A stretch of 64,000 bases of DNA. Origin: JASDSY01 sp041441465 (GTDB lineage: Bacteria; Muiribacteriota; UBA9980). Below the pieces are notes generated by a model, which made no database searches, was not told the origin of the DNA, and saw only the letters and a list, made by a program, of their open reading frames with translations. This document shows positions 54,078 through 62,950 of this stretch, one piece after another (positions within the stretch are counted from its first letter, which is position 1; each line of letters starts with the position of its first letter). The DNA lies in NCBI GenBank assembly GCA_041441465.1, contig JASDSY010000026.1, positions 186,001 through 250,000 of the forward strand, in the 5' to 3' direction. Made by a program: the position numbers and the translations under genes.

Positions 54078-54190
54078 AAAGCAATAACTTAAGCAAACGC
54101 GAATTAATTTTTTTACTTTATATAACGGTAAAAATTTAATTATGATTTTTCGAAATTAGTTTTTAAATTTACTTTAAAAGGGGTAATAAA

Positions 54191-56026
54191 ATGGCTGATA
54201 AACATAAATTCGTAATAGGCATAGACCTCGGAACTACTAACTGTGCTCTGGCATATGTCGAATTAAACGATGATAAGGATTCTAAACCCGACATCAAGGA
54301 CTTCTTAATACCTCAGCTTACCGGCCCGGGAGTAGTCGAAGAAAAACCTTTGCTTCCGTCATTTATGTACATCGCATCCAATGTCGAATTCGCCGAGGGT
54401 GCGCTTGATCTTCCGTGGGCGAAAGGACGAGGTTACTTTTTAGGCGAATTCGCTCAAAAAAGAGGTTCGGAATCACCTAAACGACTTGTTTCATCAGCTA
54501 AATCATGGTTATGCCATGAAGGCGTTTCGCGAAATGATAAAATCCTGCCGTTCGGACCCGATATCGAATGTGAAAAATTTTCGCCAATAGAAGTCACGGC
54601 AAAATATCTGGAGCATTTAAAAGACGCATGGAATTATAAAATGGCCTCCAAGAACAAAGAAAACAGGATGGAAGAACAATCCATACTGATAACAGTTCCG
54701 GCGTCGTTCGATGCCGCGGCGCGTGACCTTACACTTAAGGCCGCCGAAAGCGCAGGGCTTTCAAATATAACACTCCTCGAAGAACCTCAGGCAGCATTCT
54801 ATTCCTGGCTGAATCAAATGGGTGACGGCTGGCGCCGCGAAGTCAAAGAAGGCGATGTGGTATTGGTATTTGACGTCGGCGGCGGCACGACCGATTTCAG
54901 CTTAATAGCAGTTACGCAAAAGGGCGGCGACCTTACGCTGAATCGAATAGCAGTCGGCAACCATATACTGCTCGGCGGCGACAACATGGATATAGCGCTT
55001 GCAAACCTCGTAAGAAACAAAATCGAAGCGGCCGGCAAAAAAATCGACAACTGGCAATTCCAGGCATTATGGTATTCGTCAAGAAACGCGAAAGAAATTA
55101 TTCTTTCAGATCCAAAAATGGATAAAGTTCCGGTGACAGTACTGTCACGCGGCAAGAGCGTAATAGGCGGCGTCATAAAATCTGAAATAACGCGCGGCGA
55201 AATCGAAGAGATGTTATTAAACGGCTTTTTTCCGGCCGTAAAATCAAACGACATGCCGTCCAAAACAATAAGGTCAGGACTCAGCGAAATCGGGCTTCCA
55301 TACGCGACCGAACCTGCCATTACAAAGCATCTGGCAAAATTTTTATCGGAACATATAAACAACGAAAATTATAACTTGAAAGGCAAGGGCAAATTCGTTC
55401 ATCCGACCGCGGTCTTATTTAACGGCGGCGTCATGAAATCGGACATACTAAGGCTGCGTTCTATCGAAACGTTGAATGATTGGCTTGCAGCAGATGCAGG
55501 CAGCAGCCTCAAAAATTTGAGCGCAGTGGACATGGCGCTTGCTGTCGCTCGTGGCGCGGCTTATTTCGGCAACGCCAGACTCGGCCGCGGAATCAGAATC
55601 AAAGGCGGCACGGCGCGTTCTTATTATATCGGAATTCAGACAGCTATGCCGGCAATTCCGGGCTTAAAGGCGCCGATGAAAGCGCTTTGCGTGGTGCCGG
55701 CGCGCACGGAGGAAGGCACGACCCTCGAAATCCCCGGCCGCGAATTCGAATTATGCGTCGGCGAAGAAAGCGAATTTAAAATGTTCTCTTCGGCAACACA
55801 CAAGGAAGAGGCACCCGGGAAAATTTTAGATGAATGGGCCGAAGGCGATCTCATCGAAATGCCGTCACTAAAAACGACAATAGAGGTACGCGAGGAAAAA
55901 ACAGGAACGGTTATTCCTGTCACGCTCGAAAGCGCAGTGACTGAAATCGGAACGGTCGAAGTATGGTGCGTGGCACGAAACAATAAAAAATATAAATTGG
56001 AATTTAATATCCGCGAAAGTAATTAA
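54191..56026 (+). CDS. Hsp70-like chaperone (first of cassette)
   Basis: A 611-residue Hsp70-family ATPase: phosphate-1 loop IGIDLGTTNCALAY (9-22), VFDVGGGTTDFSLIAV, EEPQAAFYSW and the adenosine loop VLFNGGVMKSDILRLR. The C-terminal 110 residues form a short substrate-side region that ends without the long lid of DnaK; the linker VLDLL is absent. It belongs to the DUF2760/DUF3731-associated Hsp70 group, known from Planctomycetes and Gammaproteobacteria, whose clients are not known. GGGG precedes the ATG. It would need cochaperones elsewhere; none are nearby. Confidence 0.9.
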   Translation: MADKHKFVIGIDLGTTNCALAYVELNDDKDSKPDIKDFLIPQLTGPGVVEEKPLLPSFMYIASNVEFAEGALDLPWAKGRGYFLGEFAQKRGSESPKRLVSSAKSWLCHEGVSRNDKILPFGPDIECEKFSPIEVTAKYLEHLKDAWNYKMASKNKENRMEEQSILITVPASFDAAARDLTLKAAESAGLSNITLLEEPQAAFYSWLNQMGDGWRREVKEGDVVLVFDVGGGTTDFSLIAVTQKGGDLTLNRIAVGNHILLGGDNMDIALANLVRNKIEAAGKKIDNWQFQALWYSSRNAKEIILSDPKMDKVPVTVLSRGKSVIGGVIKSEITRGEIEEMLLNGFFPAVKSNDMPSKTIRSGLSEIGLPYATEPAITKHLAKFLSEHINNENYNLKGKGKFVHPTAVLFNGGVMKSDILRLRSIETLNDWLAADAGSSLKNLSAVDMALAVARGAAYFGNARLGRGIRIKGGTARSYYIGIQTAMPAIPGLKAPMKALCVVPARTEEGTTLEIPGREFELCVGEESEFKMFSSATHKEEAPGKILDEWAEGDLIEMPSLKTTIEVREEKTGTVIPVTLESAVTEIGTVEVWCVARNNKKYKLEFNIRESN

Positions 56027-56126
56027 TAAACTTTCAGGCGTTTTATTACCTATTTTAAGTTTAGCAGCATAAAATCAGATATTTTAAAGCAACGCTTAAA
56101 ATAAAAAACCAAAGGATTGATAATTA

Positions 56127-59100
56127 ATGGGCAAAGCCGCTGGAAAAAATCCAAAGGGGAAAAAAACCGCAAACTTAAGACATGTAGAGGCACTTTCATC
56201 GCGGTATTTTGTCGGTATAGACCTCGGCACGACGAATTCATCGGTCGCGTACATCGACAGATTAAATGACGAAGGACCGCTAGACATAAAACTTTTTAAC
56301 ATTCCGCAGGTCATTTTGCCTGGAATTGTAGCGCCGCTCGAACTCCTGCCTTCTTTTTTCTATTTTCCGGCCGGTTTTGAATTAGGCGAAAATGCGATAA
56401 AACTGCCGTGGGACGAAACGCCGAAATACACTGTAGGTCATTTTGCCCGCGAGCAGGGCGCGCTGGTGCCAGGCCGAATGGTTTCATCGGTCAAATCATG
56501 GCTCTGCAACTCTCATGTCGACAGGCAAAAAAAGATACTGCCATGGAACAAAGATAATAATATGGAAAGTTTTTCGCCTGTCGAGATTTCGGCGCAATAT
56601 CTCGCGCACATCAAAAATGCCTGGAACCATGAAATTTCAGGCGGCGATCCGGATTACAAACTTGAAAACCAGGAAATTATTTTAACGGTGCCTGCATCAT
56701 TCGATGACGCGGCCCGCGAACTCACATTAAAATCAGCCTATGACGCCGGATTAAAAAATGTGACGCTCCTCGAAGAACCGCAGGCTGCATTTTATTACTG
56801 GATTTATAAAAATAAAGTCGACTGGGCAGGCAAATTAAAAGACGGCGACATCATTTTAATCTGCGACGTCGGCGGCGGCACGACGGATTTTTCACTTGTG
56901 CTCGCGTCCAAGAATAAAGATAATTATCTCGAATTGAAACGAATCGCGGTAGGCGAGCATATACTTTTAGGCGGCGACAATATGGATATGGCCGTCGCCA
57001 ACCATATCGAAACAAATTACATAAAAGACGGCAGGCGGCTCGATCCGCTCACGTGGACGTCGCTTTGCATGAAATGCCGTTCACTTAAAGAAAAACTTTT
57101 AGGCGGCGGAAGCGCCGAAGCTTCAATTTCCATATCCGGCCGCGGCAAAAGCATTGTCGGCAGTACGATGAAATTTACGCTGAAAAAAGATGAAATAACC
57201 AAAATATTTATCGACGGATTTTTAAATGACGTCAACTTCGATACAATAAACAACCGGTTCAAATCTGCGGCCGGCCTTCGCGAAAGCGGTTTGCCGTACG
57301 CCGACGATCCGTCGATTTCGAACCACCTGGCAAGGTTTTTAAGCCGCCACACGGCCGATATTTCAAGCGAACGCGGCCAGAAATTCGTACATCCGAATAA
57401 AATTTTATTTAACGGCGGCGTGTTCAAATCCGAAATCATTAAAAACCGAATTTCAAGCCTTGTCACCAAATGGGTCGGCGGGCGGATAAATAAACCCGGC
57501 GATCCTGAATACGCACTGGAAGTTTTAAATAATGAAAATTTAGACCTCGCCGTCTCGCTCGGCGCTGCATATTACGCATATTCGAAAAGCGGGAGCAAAA
57601 ACTCGGCCGGCGAATCCGGCGTAAGAATAAAAAGCGGAAGCGCGAGGTCATATTATATAGGAGTTGAAAACCAGGCAGACAGCGGGCAATCAGACAAAAA
57701 TTCCGAAAGCGGAGGCGTTCGAGTTGAAAACGCAGTATGCATAATACCGCGAGGAATGGATGAAGGGAAAAAAAATACATTAAACGCCGGATTTCAAGTT
57801 TTAACTAACGTGCCTGTACAATTCGTTCTATACTCCTCAACCACGCACGAAGCGGCTCCTGGCGATTTGATTCAAATCAATGACGGCGGTGATTTTTTAA
57901 AACTACCGCCTTTACTTACGTGCCTTTCGTACGGAAAAAAATCTAAAAATCCGCAAATAGACGTTAACCTGTCGGCATATCTTTCAGAAATCGGAACGAT
58001 CGACCTTTATTGTGTCTCAAAATCAAGCGAACACCGCTGGAAACTCCAATTTAACTTCAGAAAACACGAAGCGTCAGCGGCGCAATCAGACAAAACCGGC
58101 CAAAATATATTTAATGAAAATAACGAAACACTCATAAATAACGATAATAAAGATATCGAACCCGCCGGGCATAATTTAAAAAATGACGGCAGTTCAATCA
58201 GCAATGATACGAATAATTCCGAATCGAAAAATCATACGAGCGCACAATCGGCAATAACCGAGGCTAAACTAAAAGAAGCCGAAGCGCTTATCGAAAGCGC
58301 ATTTAATAATAAAACGCCGGACTGTCAATCTGCGCTGGCCGGTCTTATAAAATCAATAGAAGCTTTATTCGGCGTACGCAAGGAAGAATGGCCGCTTGCC
58401 GTATTAAGGCAGCTTTTCGGCGTGCTTTTAAAAACCGCAAATACCAGAACTTATACGCAGTCACATGAAGAACGCTGGTTTAACCTTGCAGGATTTTTGT
58501 TGCGACCCGGGTTCGGCGCAGTAATGGATGACTGGCGTGTAAAGGAAGCGCTAAGGGTCACTTTCAGCGGACTTGAATTTAAAAGCAATAAAAACAGCGT
58601 AATAAATTGGTATGTTTTTTTAAGAAGACTTGCCGGCGGAATGACTCCGGGCCAGCAGATGGAACTATATAATAAAACGCTCAAGGAAAAACTATTTGGA
58701 AGTAAAAAAGAAGAAAAGTCATTTAAAATTAACGCTAATAATCAGGAAATGGTCGAGTTAATAAGAATAGCGGTAAATTTCGAGCTTTTAAATGAAAATG
58801 AAAAAACGCAGCTTGGCAACCAGATAAAAAAAGCAATCAAAAGGGACGGCATAAACCCTGCCGCGGCCTGGGCATTATCAAGAGTAGGCGCGCGGCGCCT
58901 GATGTACGGTGAATCGAATTACGTCCTGCCGGCAGAGACAGTCGAAAAATGGATCGAAACTTTGATGGAATTTGACTGGATAAAAGAAAAATATATACCG
59001 TTATCGGTAATAATGATGGCGCGTGTAACCGGCGACCGAAAAATCGACATTTCAGCCGAAACAATGTCTAAAATTCAGAAACGCCTTGAACAGTGTCCCG

Positions 59101-59210
59101 AATCCGATCACCTTTACGATTTACTAATGAACCTTAGTTCAATGAACGATGGCGACCAAAAAATATTTGTCGGCGACTCGTTGCCGTGCGGAATAATTTT
59201 AAAAAAATAA
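56127..59210 (+). CDS. Hsp70-DUF3731 fusion protein
   Basis: A 1,027-residue protein: an Hsp70-like ATPase (FVGIDLGTTNSSVAYID at about 30; ICDVGGGTTDFSLV; LFNGGVFKSEII), a short beta region (to about 655), a hydrophilic Asn/Ser-rich linker (about 660-710; SISNDTNNSESKN), then a helical C-terminal DUF3731 domain (about 715-1027) with WPLAVLRQLFGVLL, HEERWFNLAGFLLRPGFG and LSRVGARRLMYGESN. The basic N-terminus (GKAAGKNPKGKKT) is unusual for Hsp70. It is the third gene of the cassette; the two Hsp70 parts share about 50% or more of visible motifs, so duplication followed by domain gain is likely. Confidence 0.9.
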   Translation: MGKAAGKNPKGKKTANLRHVEALSSRYFVGIDLGTTNSSVAYIDRLNDEGPLDIKLFNIPQVILPGIVAPLELLPSFFYFPAGFELGENAIKLPWDETPKYTVGHFAREQGALVPGRMVSSVKSWLCNSHVDRQKKILPWNKDNNMESFSPVEISAQYLAHIKNAWNHEISGGDPDYKLENQEIILTVPASFDDAARELTLKSAYDAGLKNVTLLEEPQAAFYYWIYKNKVDWAGKLKDGDIILICDVGGGTTDFSLVLASKNKDNYLELKRIAVGEHILLGGDNMDMAVANHIETNYIKDGRRLDPLTWTSLCMKCRSLKEKLLGGGSAEASISISGRGKSIVGSTMKFTLKKDEITKIFIDGFLNDVNFDTINNRFKSAAGLRESGLPYADDPSISNHLARFLSRHTADISSERGQKFVHPNKILFNGGVFKSEIIKNRISSLVTKWVGGRINKPGDPEYALEVLNNENLDLAVSLGAAYYAYSKSGSKNSAGESGVRIKSGSARSYYIGVENQADSGQSDKNSESGGVRVENAVCIIPRGMDEGKKNTLNAGFQVLTNVPVQFVLYSSTTHEAAPGDLIQINDGGDFLKLPPLLTCLSYGKKSKNPQIDVNLSAYLSEIGTIDLYCVSKSSEHRWKLQFNFRKHEASAAQSDKTGQNIFNENNETLINNDNKDIEPAGHNLKNDGSSISNDTNNSESKNHTSAQSAITEAKLKEAEALIESAFNNKTPDCQSALAGLIKSIEALFGVRKEEWPLAVLRQLFGVLLKTANTRTYTQSHEERWFNLAGFLLRPGFGAVMDDWRVKEALRVTFSGLEFKSNKNSVINWYVFLRRLAGGMTPGQQMELYNKTLKEKLFGSKKEEKSFKINANNQEMVELIRIAVNFELLNENEKTQLGNQIKKAIKRDGINPAAAWALSRVGARRLMYGESNYVLPAETVEKWIETLMEFDWIKEKYIPLSVIMMARVTGDRKIDISAETMSKIQKRLEQCPESDHLYDLLMNLSSMNDGDQKIFVGDSLPCGIILKK

Positions 59211-59251
59211 TATAACAAAAAATAAAAGATGGGAGAATTTTTGATATAATT

Positions 59252-60196
59252 ATGTTAGTGAACTTAAAAAAAATAAAAACAATAGCGCTAGTCTGCGGAT
59301 TATTTATCTATGCCGCATTATTAACCGGATGTTTGCAGCAGGCGCCCGCGTCGACAGAAACGACATATACCGGGATAGATTATTCGAATGTTGCATTTCT
59401 CGGCTCAGACCAAACTAAAATGATTTTTAATAAATCAATAAATAACGAAGTTAATATTTATATGCGAGACATAAGCGATTCGACTTCGGCCGAAATAGCA
59501 ATAACCTACGATTCAAAAGAAAATTTGTGCGTGCGCGGCTGCAGTTATCTTAAAAATATAGTCTTTACATCAAATAAAAACGGCTCTTACCAGCTTTATA
59601 AAACGTCAAGCGATAATACCAGCGAGGTAACGCAGCTTACAAGCGATTCAAACTCGAAATTCCTCGATGCCGCATATTCGCGCGATGGCAGCTACATAGT
59701 GTTTACAGCTATTTCCACAACTGAAACCGACAAGTCATGCATATGCACATATAACACGTCGACGCGTGCATTCAATTCGGAAATTACATCTGCGGACGGC
59801 ATAAAAAGAAAACCGACAATGTCAAGCGATAACAGATATATTTTGTATCAGAAAAAAGTCAACAACCGCTGGGGATTATATTACGTCGACTTGAACAACC
59901 CGACATACGAAAATGAATTTTTAGCTAACAGCTCGGTCGATTATTACGACGCGGAATTCAACTCGCAATCGCTCTTTTTTATGTACGGCACGGCAGGAAC
60001 ACAGGCTTATATGGGCGCCTGCGCATTCCCCAACAAGTCGATATATCCGGTAGATAACAAAGATTACAGTTATTACTGCAATCAGCCGACGGTTTCGAAC
60101 GACGTTAAAACTACGCTTTATCTGCAGAAAAATTCATCCTCGAAATTTAACATATGGAAATATACTTCATCAGGACATAAACAAATAACTTACTAA
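59252..60196 (+). CDS. TolB/WD40-like beta-propeller lipoprotein
   Basis: A 314-residue lipoprotein; signal peptide LKKIKTIALVCGLFIYAALL and lipobox LTGC. The mature chain has repeated blade-like strands, with recurring phrases such as GSYQLYKTSSDNTSEVTQL, DAAYSRDGSYIVFTA and DNRYILYQKKVNNRWGLYYV, the pattern of TolB/WD40-like propellers. A GGGAGAA site lies 15 bases before the ATG, too far for a good start, and a TATAAT-like box touches the ATG (59245-59250) without a -35; the true start may be GTG 59258. It follows the Hsp70 gene by 41 bases and may be co-transcribed. Surface-exposed; function unknown. Confidence 0.7.
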   Translation: MLVNLKKIKTIALVCGLFIYAALLTGCLQQAPASTETTYTGIDYSNVAFLGSDQTKMIFNKSINNEVNIYMRDISDSTSAEIAITYDSKENLCVRGCSYLKNIVFTSNKNGSYQLYKTSSDNTSEVTQLTSDSNSKFLDAAYSRDGSYIVFTAISTTETDKSCICTYNTSTRAFNSEITSADGIKRKPTMSSDNRYILYQKKVNNRWGLYYVDLNNPTYENEFLANSSVDYYDAEFNSQSLFFMYGTAGTQAYMGACAFPNKSIYPVDNKDYSYYCNQPTVSNDVKTTLYLQKNSSSKFNIWKYTSSGHKQITY

Positions 60197-60249
60197 GCTT
60201 CGGGAAAATTTATCAGTATAAAACTATCATTATTTAGAATTTTTTTATT

Positions 60250-61179
60250 ATGAGTAAAATAATAAATTTAAAAGAAAACATGAATAATTCGAACATAAAA
60301 TCGTTTGAGATATTACCGCAAAAGCGTAATGTCACAATAGGCCTGGCGCTTGGTTCAGGCGCTATTCGAGGGCTCGCGCATATCGGGATAATAGATGAAC
60401 TTTTAAAAGGCGGAATTAAGATCAATGAAATATGCGGTTCATCCATCGGCTCGATAATCGGCTGCTTATATGCCGGCGGAATGAACATTGCGCAAATAAA
60501 AGAAACCGCATGTGAAATCAGCGCGGAAATGGTTTTTGATTACCGTATTCCTTTTATAAGCCTGTTTCGCGGAAAAAAATTAAAAAATTTCATCACCGAT
60601 ATTTTCCATAAAAAACTCGGAATAAAAAAACTCGAGGAACTCAACACTAAAGTTTTTATAACAGTTGTCGATATTTTAAAGGGCATTCCGGTGATTTTAA
60701 GGGAAGGGCCTATTGTCGATTCGATAATGGCAAGCTGCGCCGTACCGCTGGCGTTTCCGCCATATAAACTTCACGGCGGGCATTATATTGACGGCGGCGT
60801 TTTGCTTCCTGTTCCTTCAAGCGTCCTGAAAGGGCGCGGGCATGACGTCATAACCGGAATAAACCTGGGGTTCGGAAACTTATATAAAAAATTGCCGTGC
60901 ATTTTCCATATAGCGGGCCAGACAATTATAACAATGGGGCGGCAGCTTGTCGAAATGCAAAAAAATTATTCAGACTGTTTAATAACGCCTGAATTTAACG
61001 ATATCGGCTATTGGCAATTCAAGCGCGCTGCTGAGATAATTGAAATAGGCCAAAAATCAGGCAGGCTGGCTGTACATGAAATAATAAAAGCGGCCGCAAA
61101 TAAAAAAAATACAAAAATAAATTATGAAATTACAAATAAAGCTGTTAATGTAAGTCAAAAAATTAATATTAACGTATAG
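60250..61179 (+). CDS. Patatin-like phospholipase (RssA/NTE group)
   Basis: A 309-residue serine lipase of the patatin/RssA group: oxyanion loop GSGAIRG (35-41), nucleophile elbow GSSIG with Ser65, and the catalytic aspartate in HYIDGGVLLPVP (Asp181). It would hydrolyse membrane phospholipid or lysophospholipid acyl esters. No signal peptide, so it acts from the cytoplasm. The ATG at 60250 lacks a ribosome site, and a second ATG at 60280 is possible. It stands between the propeller lipoprotein and the HEAT protein, with 53- and 90-base gaps. A membrane-lipid role fits the later DUF3419 gene. Confidence 0.88.
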   Translation: MSKIINLKENMNNSNIKSFEILPQKRNVTIGLALGSGAIRGLAHIGIIDELLKGGIKINEICGSSIGSIIGCLYAGGMNIAQIKETACEISAEMVFDYRIPFISLFRGKKLKNFITDIFHKKLGIKKLEELNTKVFITVVDILKGIPVILREGPIVDSIMASCAVPLAFPPYKLHGGHYIDGGVLLPVPSSVLKGRGHDVITGINLGFGNLYKKLPCIFHIAGQTIITMGRQLVEMQKNYSDCLITPEFNDIGYWQFKRAAEIIEIGQKSGRLAVHEIIKAAANKKNTKINYEITNKAVNVSQKININV

Positions 61180-61269
61180 CATAATTATTATAAATTCCAA
61201 AAGCCATGGCAAAGCGGCTGCAAAACGTTAATATTTTTTTGGCACATTCAAGCGATTGGATGTTGAGTT

Positions 61270-62775
61270 ATGAGTAAAAATTTTGACGAATTGATATTCG
61301 GGTTAGAATCAGAGCTTGACGATGATAAAATAAAAGCCGCAAGGATGCTTGCTCAAATCGGCGATATGAGTGTCATGCCGGTGCTTGAAGCTGCTTTTAA
61401 AGCTTCCAGCCAGACTTCAAGATATTTCATAAAAAAAGCTATCGACGCGATTAAAGCACGCGAAGCTGCCGGGCAGACAGCGCCGCAGCCTGAAACACCG
61501 GCATCTTCACCGGCAATAAACAGGCCTTCGCAATCAGCAGTTCCGCCGTCAAGGCCGATAACGCCGGCTGCAGCGCCGGCCGAAGATGACGACCCGCTCG
61601 CCGGCATAAAACTTACACCCAAAGCGCCTCCGCAGCCGGTAATTCCACCGGCGCCCAAACCGGCAGCTGAAATGCCTGCCGCACCGGCTCCTGCAGCCAA
61701 AATTGAAATAACCGATTCAGAACTTCTGACAAAACTTTCTAAACTTCAAGGCGATGCTAAAATTAAGGAACTTGAAAGAGTATTCGAAGAAGGCGATTAC
61801 GACCTTTTAGATAACGTAGTAGTGGCTAAACTTTCAGAAATGATAGGCACGGAAAAGGAAATCGACGCAGCCTGCTGGTACATAAAATTGGTCAGCAAAA
61901 ATGGCGGTGTTTCGTTTCTGCAGACAGTCGCCAGGTATTTAAAACACCCTAATCCTAAAGTAATCGCTGCGGCCCTGGAAGCTCTTTATTACATTAAAGA
62001 TAAAAACCTGGCAAATATAATTTTGCAGTTTGTAAGACACCCTGACCGCGAAGTTCAGTCCTCGGCGCTTTGTGCCCTGTGGACAAACGATTTTGAAAAA
62101 TCAAGACAGATAATCGAAAAAATGTTGAATGCTGATGAACGCGAATACCGTTATGTCGCGGCCAGCGCAATTTCAAAAGTGCCTGACGACAAATCAATGG
62201 AACTTGCGATGTCAATATTTTATAATGAAGAAGACCCTGAAATATTCAAATTAGGCGTCAGCGCAATACAGCGTAAAACAAATGACAATAATTATTATAA
62301 ATTGAAAGAAATCATAGATACGCTTCCGCCGCAAAAGGCAGGTTTTATAAAGCAAATAGTCGATAAATTCGAAAAAATCCATCATACCCGCACCGATGAC
62401 TACTCGCTCGACACCGAAAACGCTATATCACTTGACGAGGACACGAAGCCGGCGGCGCCTGCCGCACCAAAACCGGGAATAAAACCGGCATTCGGTCGAA
62501 AACCGCTCAAGCCGGCAGCAGAAACTTTCAGCGAACAGGACCTCGTCATCGATGAAAATAACCTAAAGCCAGTACAGACGTTACTAATTGAAATAGGCTC
62601 CAAAAAGGAACTCGAAAGAATAAGGGCGGTCAAAATGCTGGCCGCGCACTTAAAAAAAGGAGCTATAGGCGACACTCTGGAACAAATATCATTCGCGCTC
62701 GAACTCGCGCAAAACGATTCATCTTCGAAAGTAAGAGATGAAGTGACAAATGGTCTCAAATTTCTAAAAAAATAA
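61270..62775 (+). CDS. HEAT-repeat protein with Pro/Ala-rich linkers
   Basis: A 501-residue cytoplasmic protein with three parts: an N-terminal HEAT pair (about 1-70) including RYFIKKAI, a Pro/Ala-rich linker (about 73-155), a HEAT array (about 158-380; PKVIAAALEALYYIKDKNLA, REVQSSALCALWTNDFEKS), a second Pro-rich linker (about 385-435) and a C-terminal HEAT unit. The N-terminal unit strongly resembles that of the TIR protein at 33700-35787, which also has RYFARKAI. A scaffold role is likely. No ribosome site of note. The hairpin at 62881-62917 ends the gene. Confidence 0.85.
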   Translation: MSKNFDELIFGLESELDDDKIKAARMLAQIGDMSVMPVLEAAFKASSQTSRYFIKKAIDAIKAREAAGQTAPQPETPASSPAINRPSQSAVPPSRPITPAAAPAEDDDPLAGIKLTPKAPPQPVIPPAPKPAAEMPAAPAPAAKIEITDSELLTKLSKLQGDAKIKELERVFEEGDYDLLDNVVVAKLSEMIGTEKEIDAACWYIKLVSKNGGVSFLQTVARYLKHPNPKVIAAALEALYYIKDKNLANIILQFVRHPDREVQSSALCALWTNDFEKSRQIIEKMLNADEREYRYVAASAISKVPDDKSMELAMSIFYNEEDPEIFKLGVSAIQRKTNDNNYYKLKEIIDTLPPQKAGFIKQIVDKFEKIHHTRTDDYSLDTENAISLDEDTKPAAPAAPKPGIKPAFGRKPLKPAAETFSEQDLVIDENNLKPVQTLLIEIGSKKELERIRAVKMLAAHLKKGAIGDTLEQISFALELAQNDSSSKVRDEVTNGLKFLKK

Positions 62776-62880
62776 AATATGTTTATCTTCAGTTATTATT
62801 TTGAAGCATTGTAATTGTATCGAATAGTCATATCAACAGGCAAACACGTTAATAAAAAATTCAAGTTCTTAAAATAAACT

Positions 62881-62917
62881 TCGCGGAAACAGCTTAGTAA
62901 AAAGGTTGTTTCCGCGA
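62881..62917. terminator. Bidirectional terminator between convergent genes
   Basis: TCGCGGAAACA (62881-62891) pairs with TGTTTCCGCGA (62907-62917), a perfect 11-bp stem, between the HEAT gene and the minus-strand DUF3419 gene. T-runs are weak on both sides. Confidence 0.65.
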
Positions 62918-62950
62918 TTTGCTTTCATTTTTTATCCAGTTATTATAAAA

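Noticed and set aside
59245..59254. TATAAT touching the ATG of the propeller lipoprotein as a leaderless promoter
   Set aside because: No -35 box lies 17 bases upstream, and +1 would fall inside the gene.
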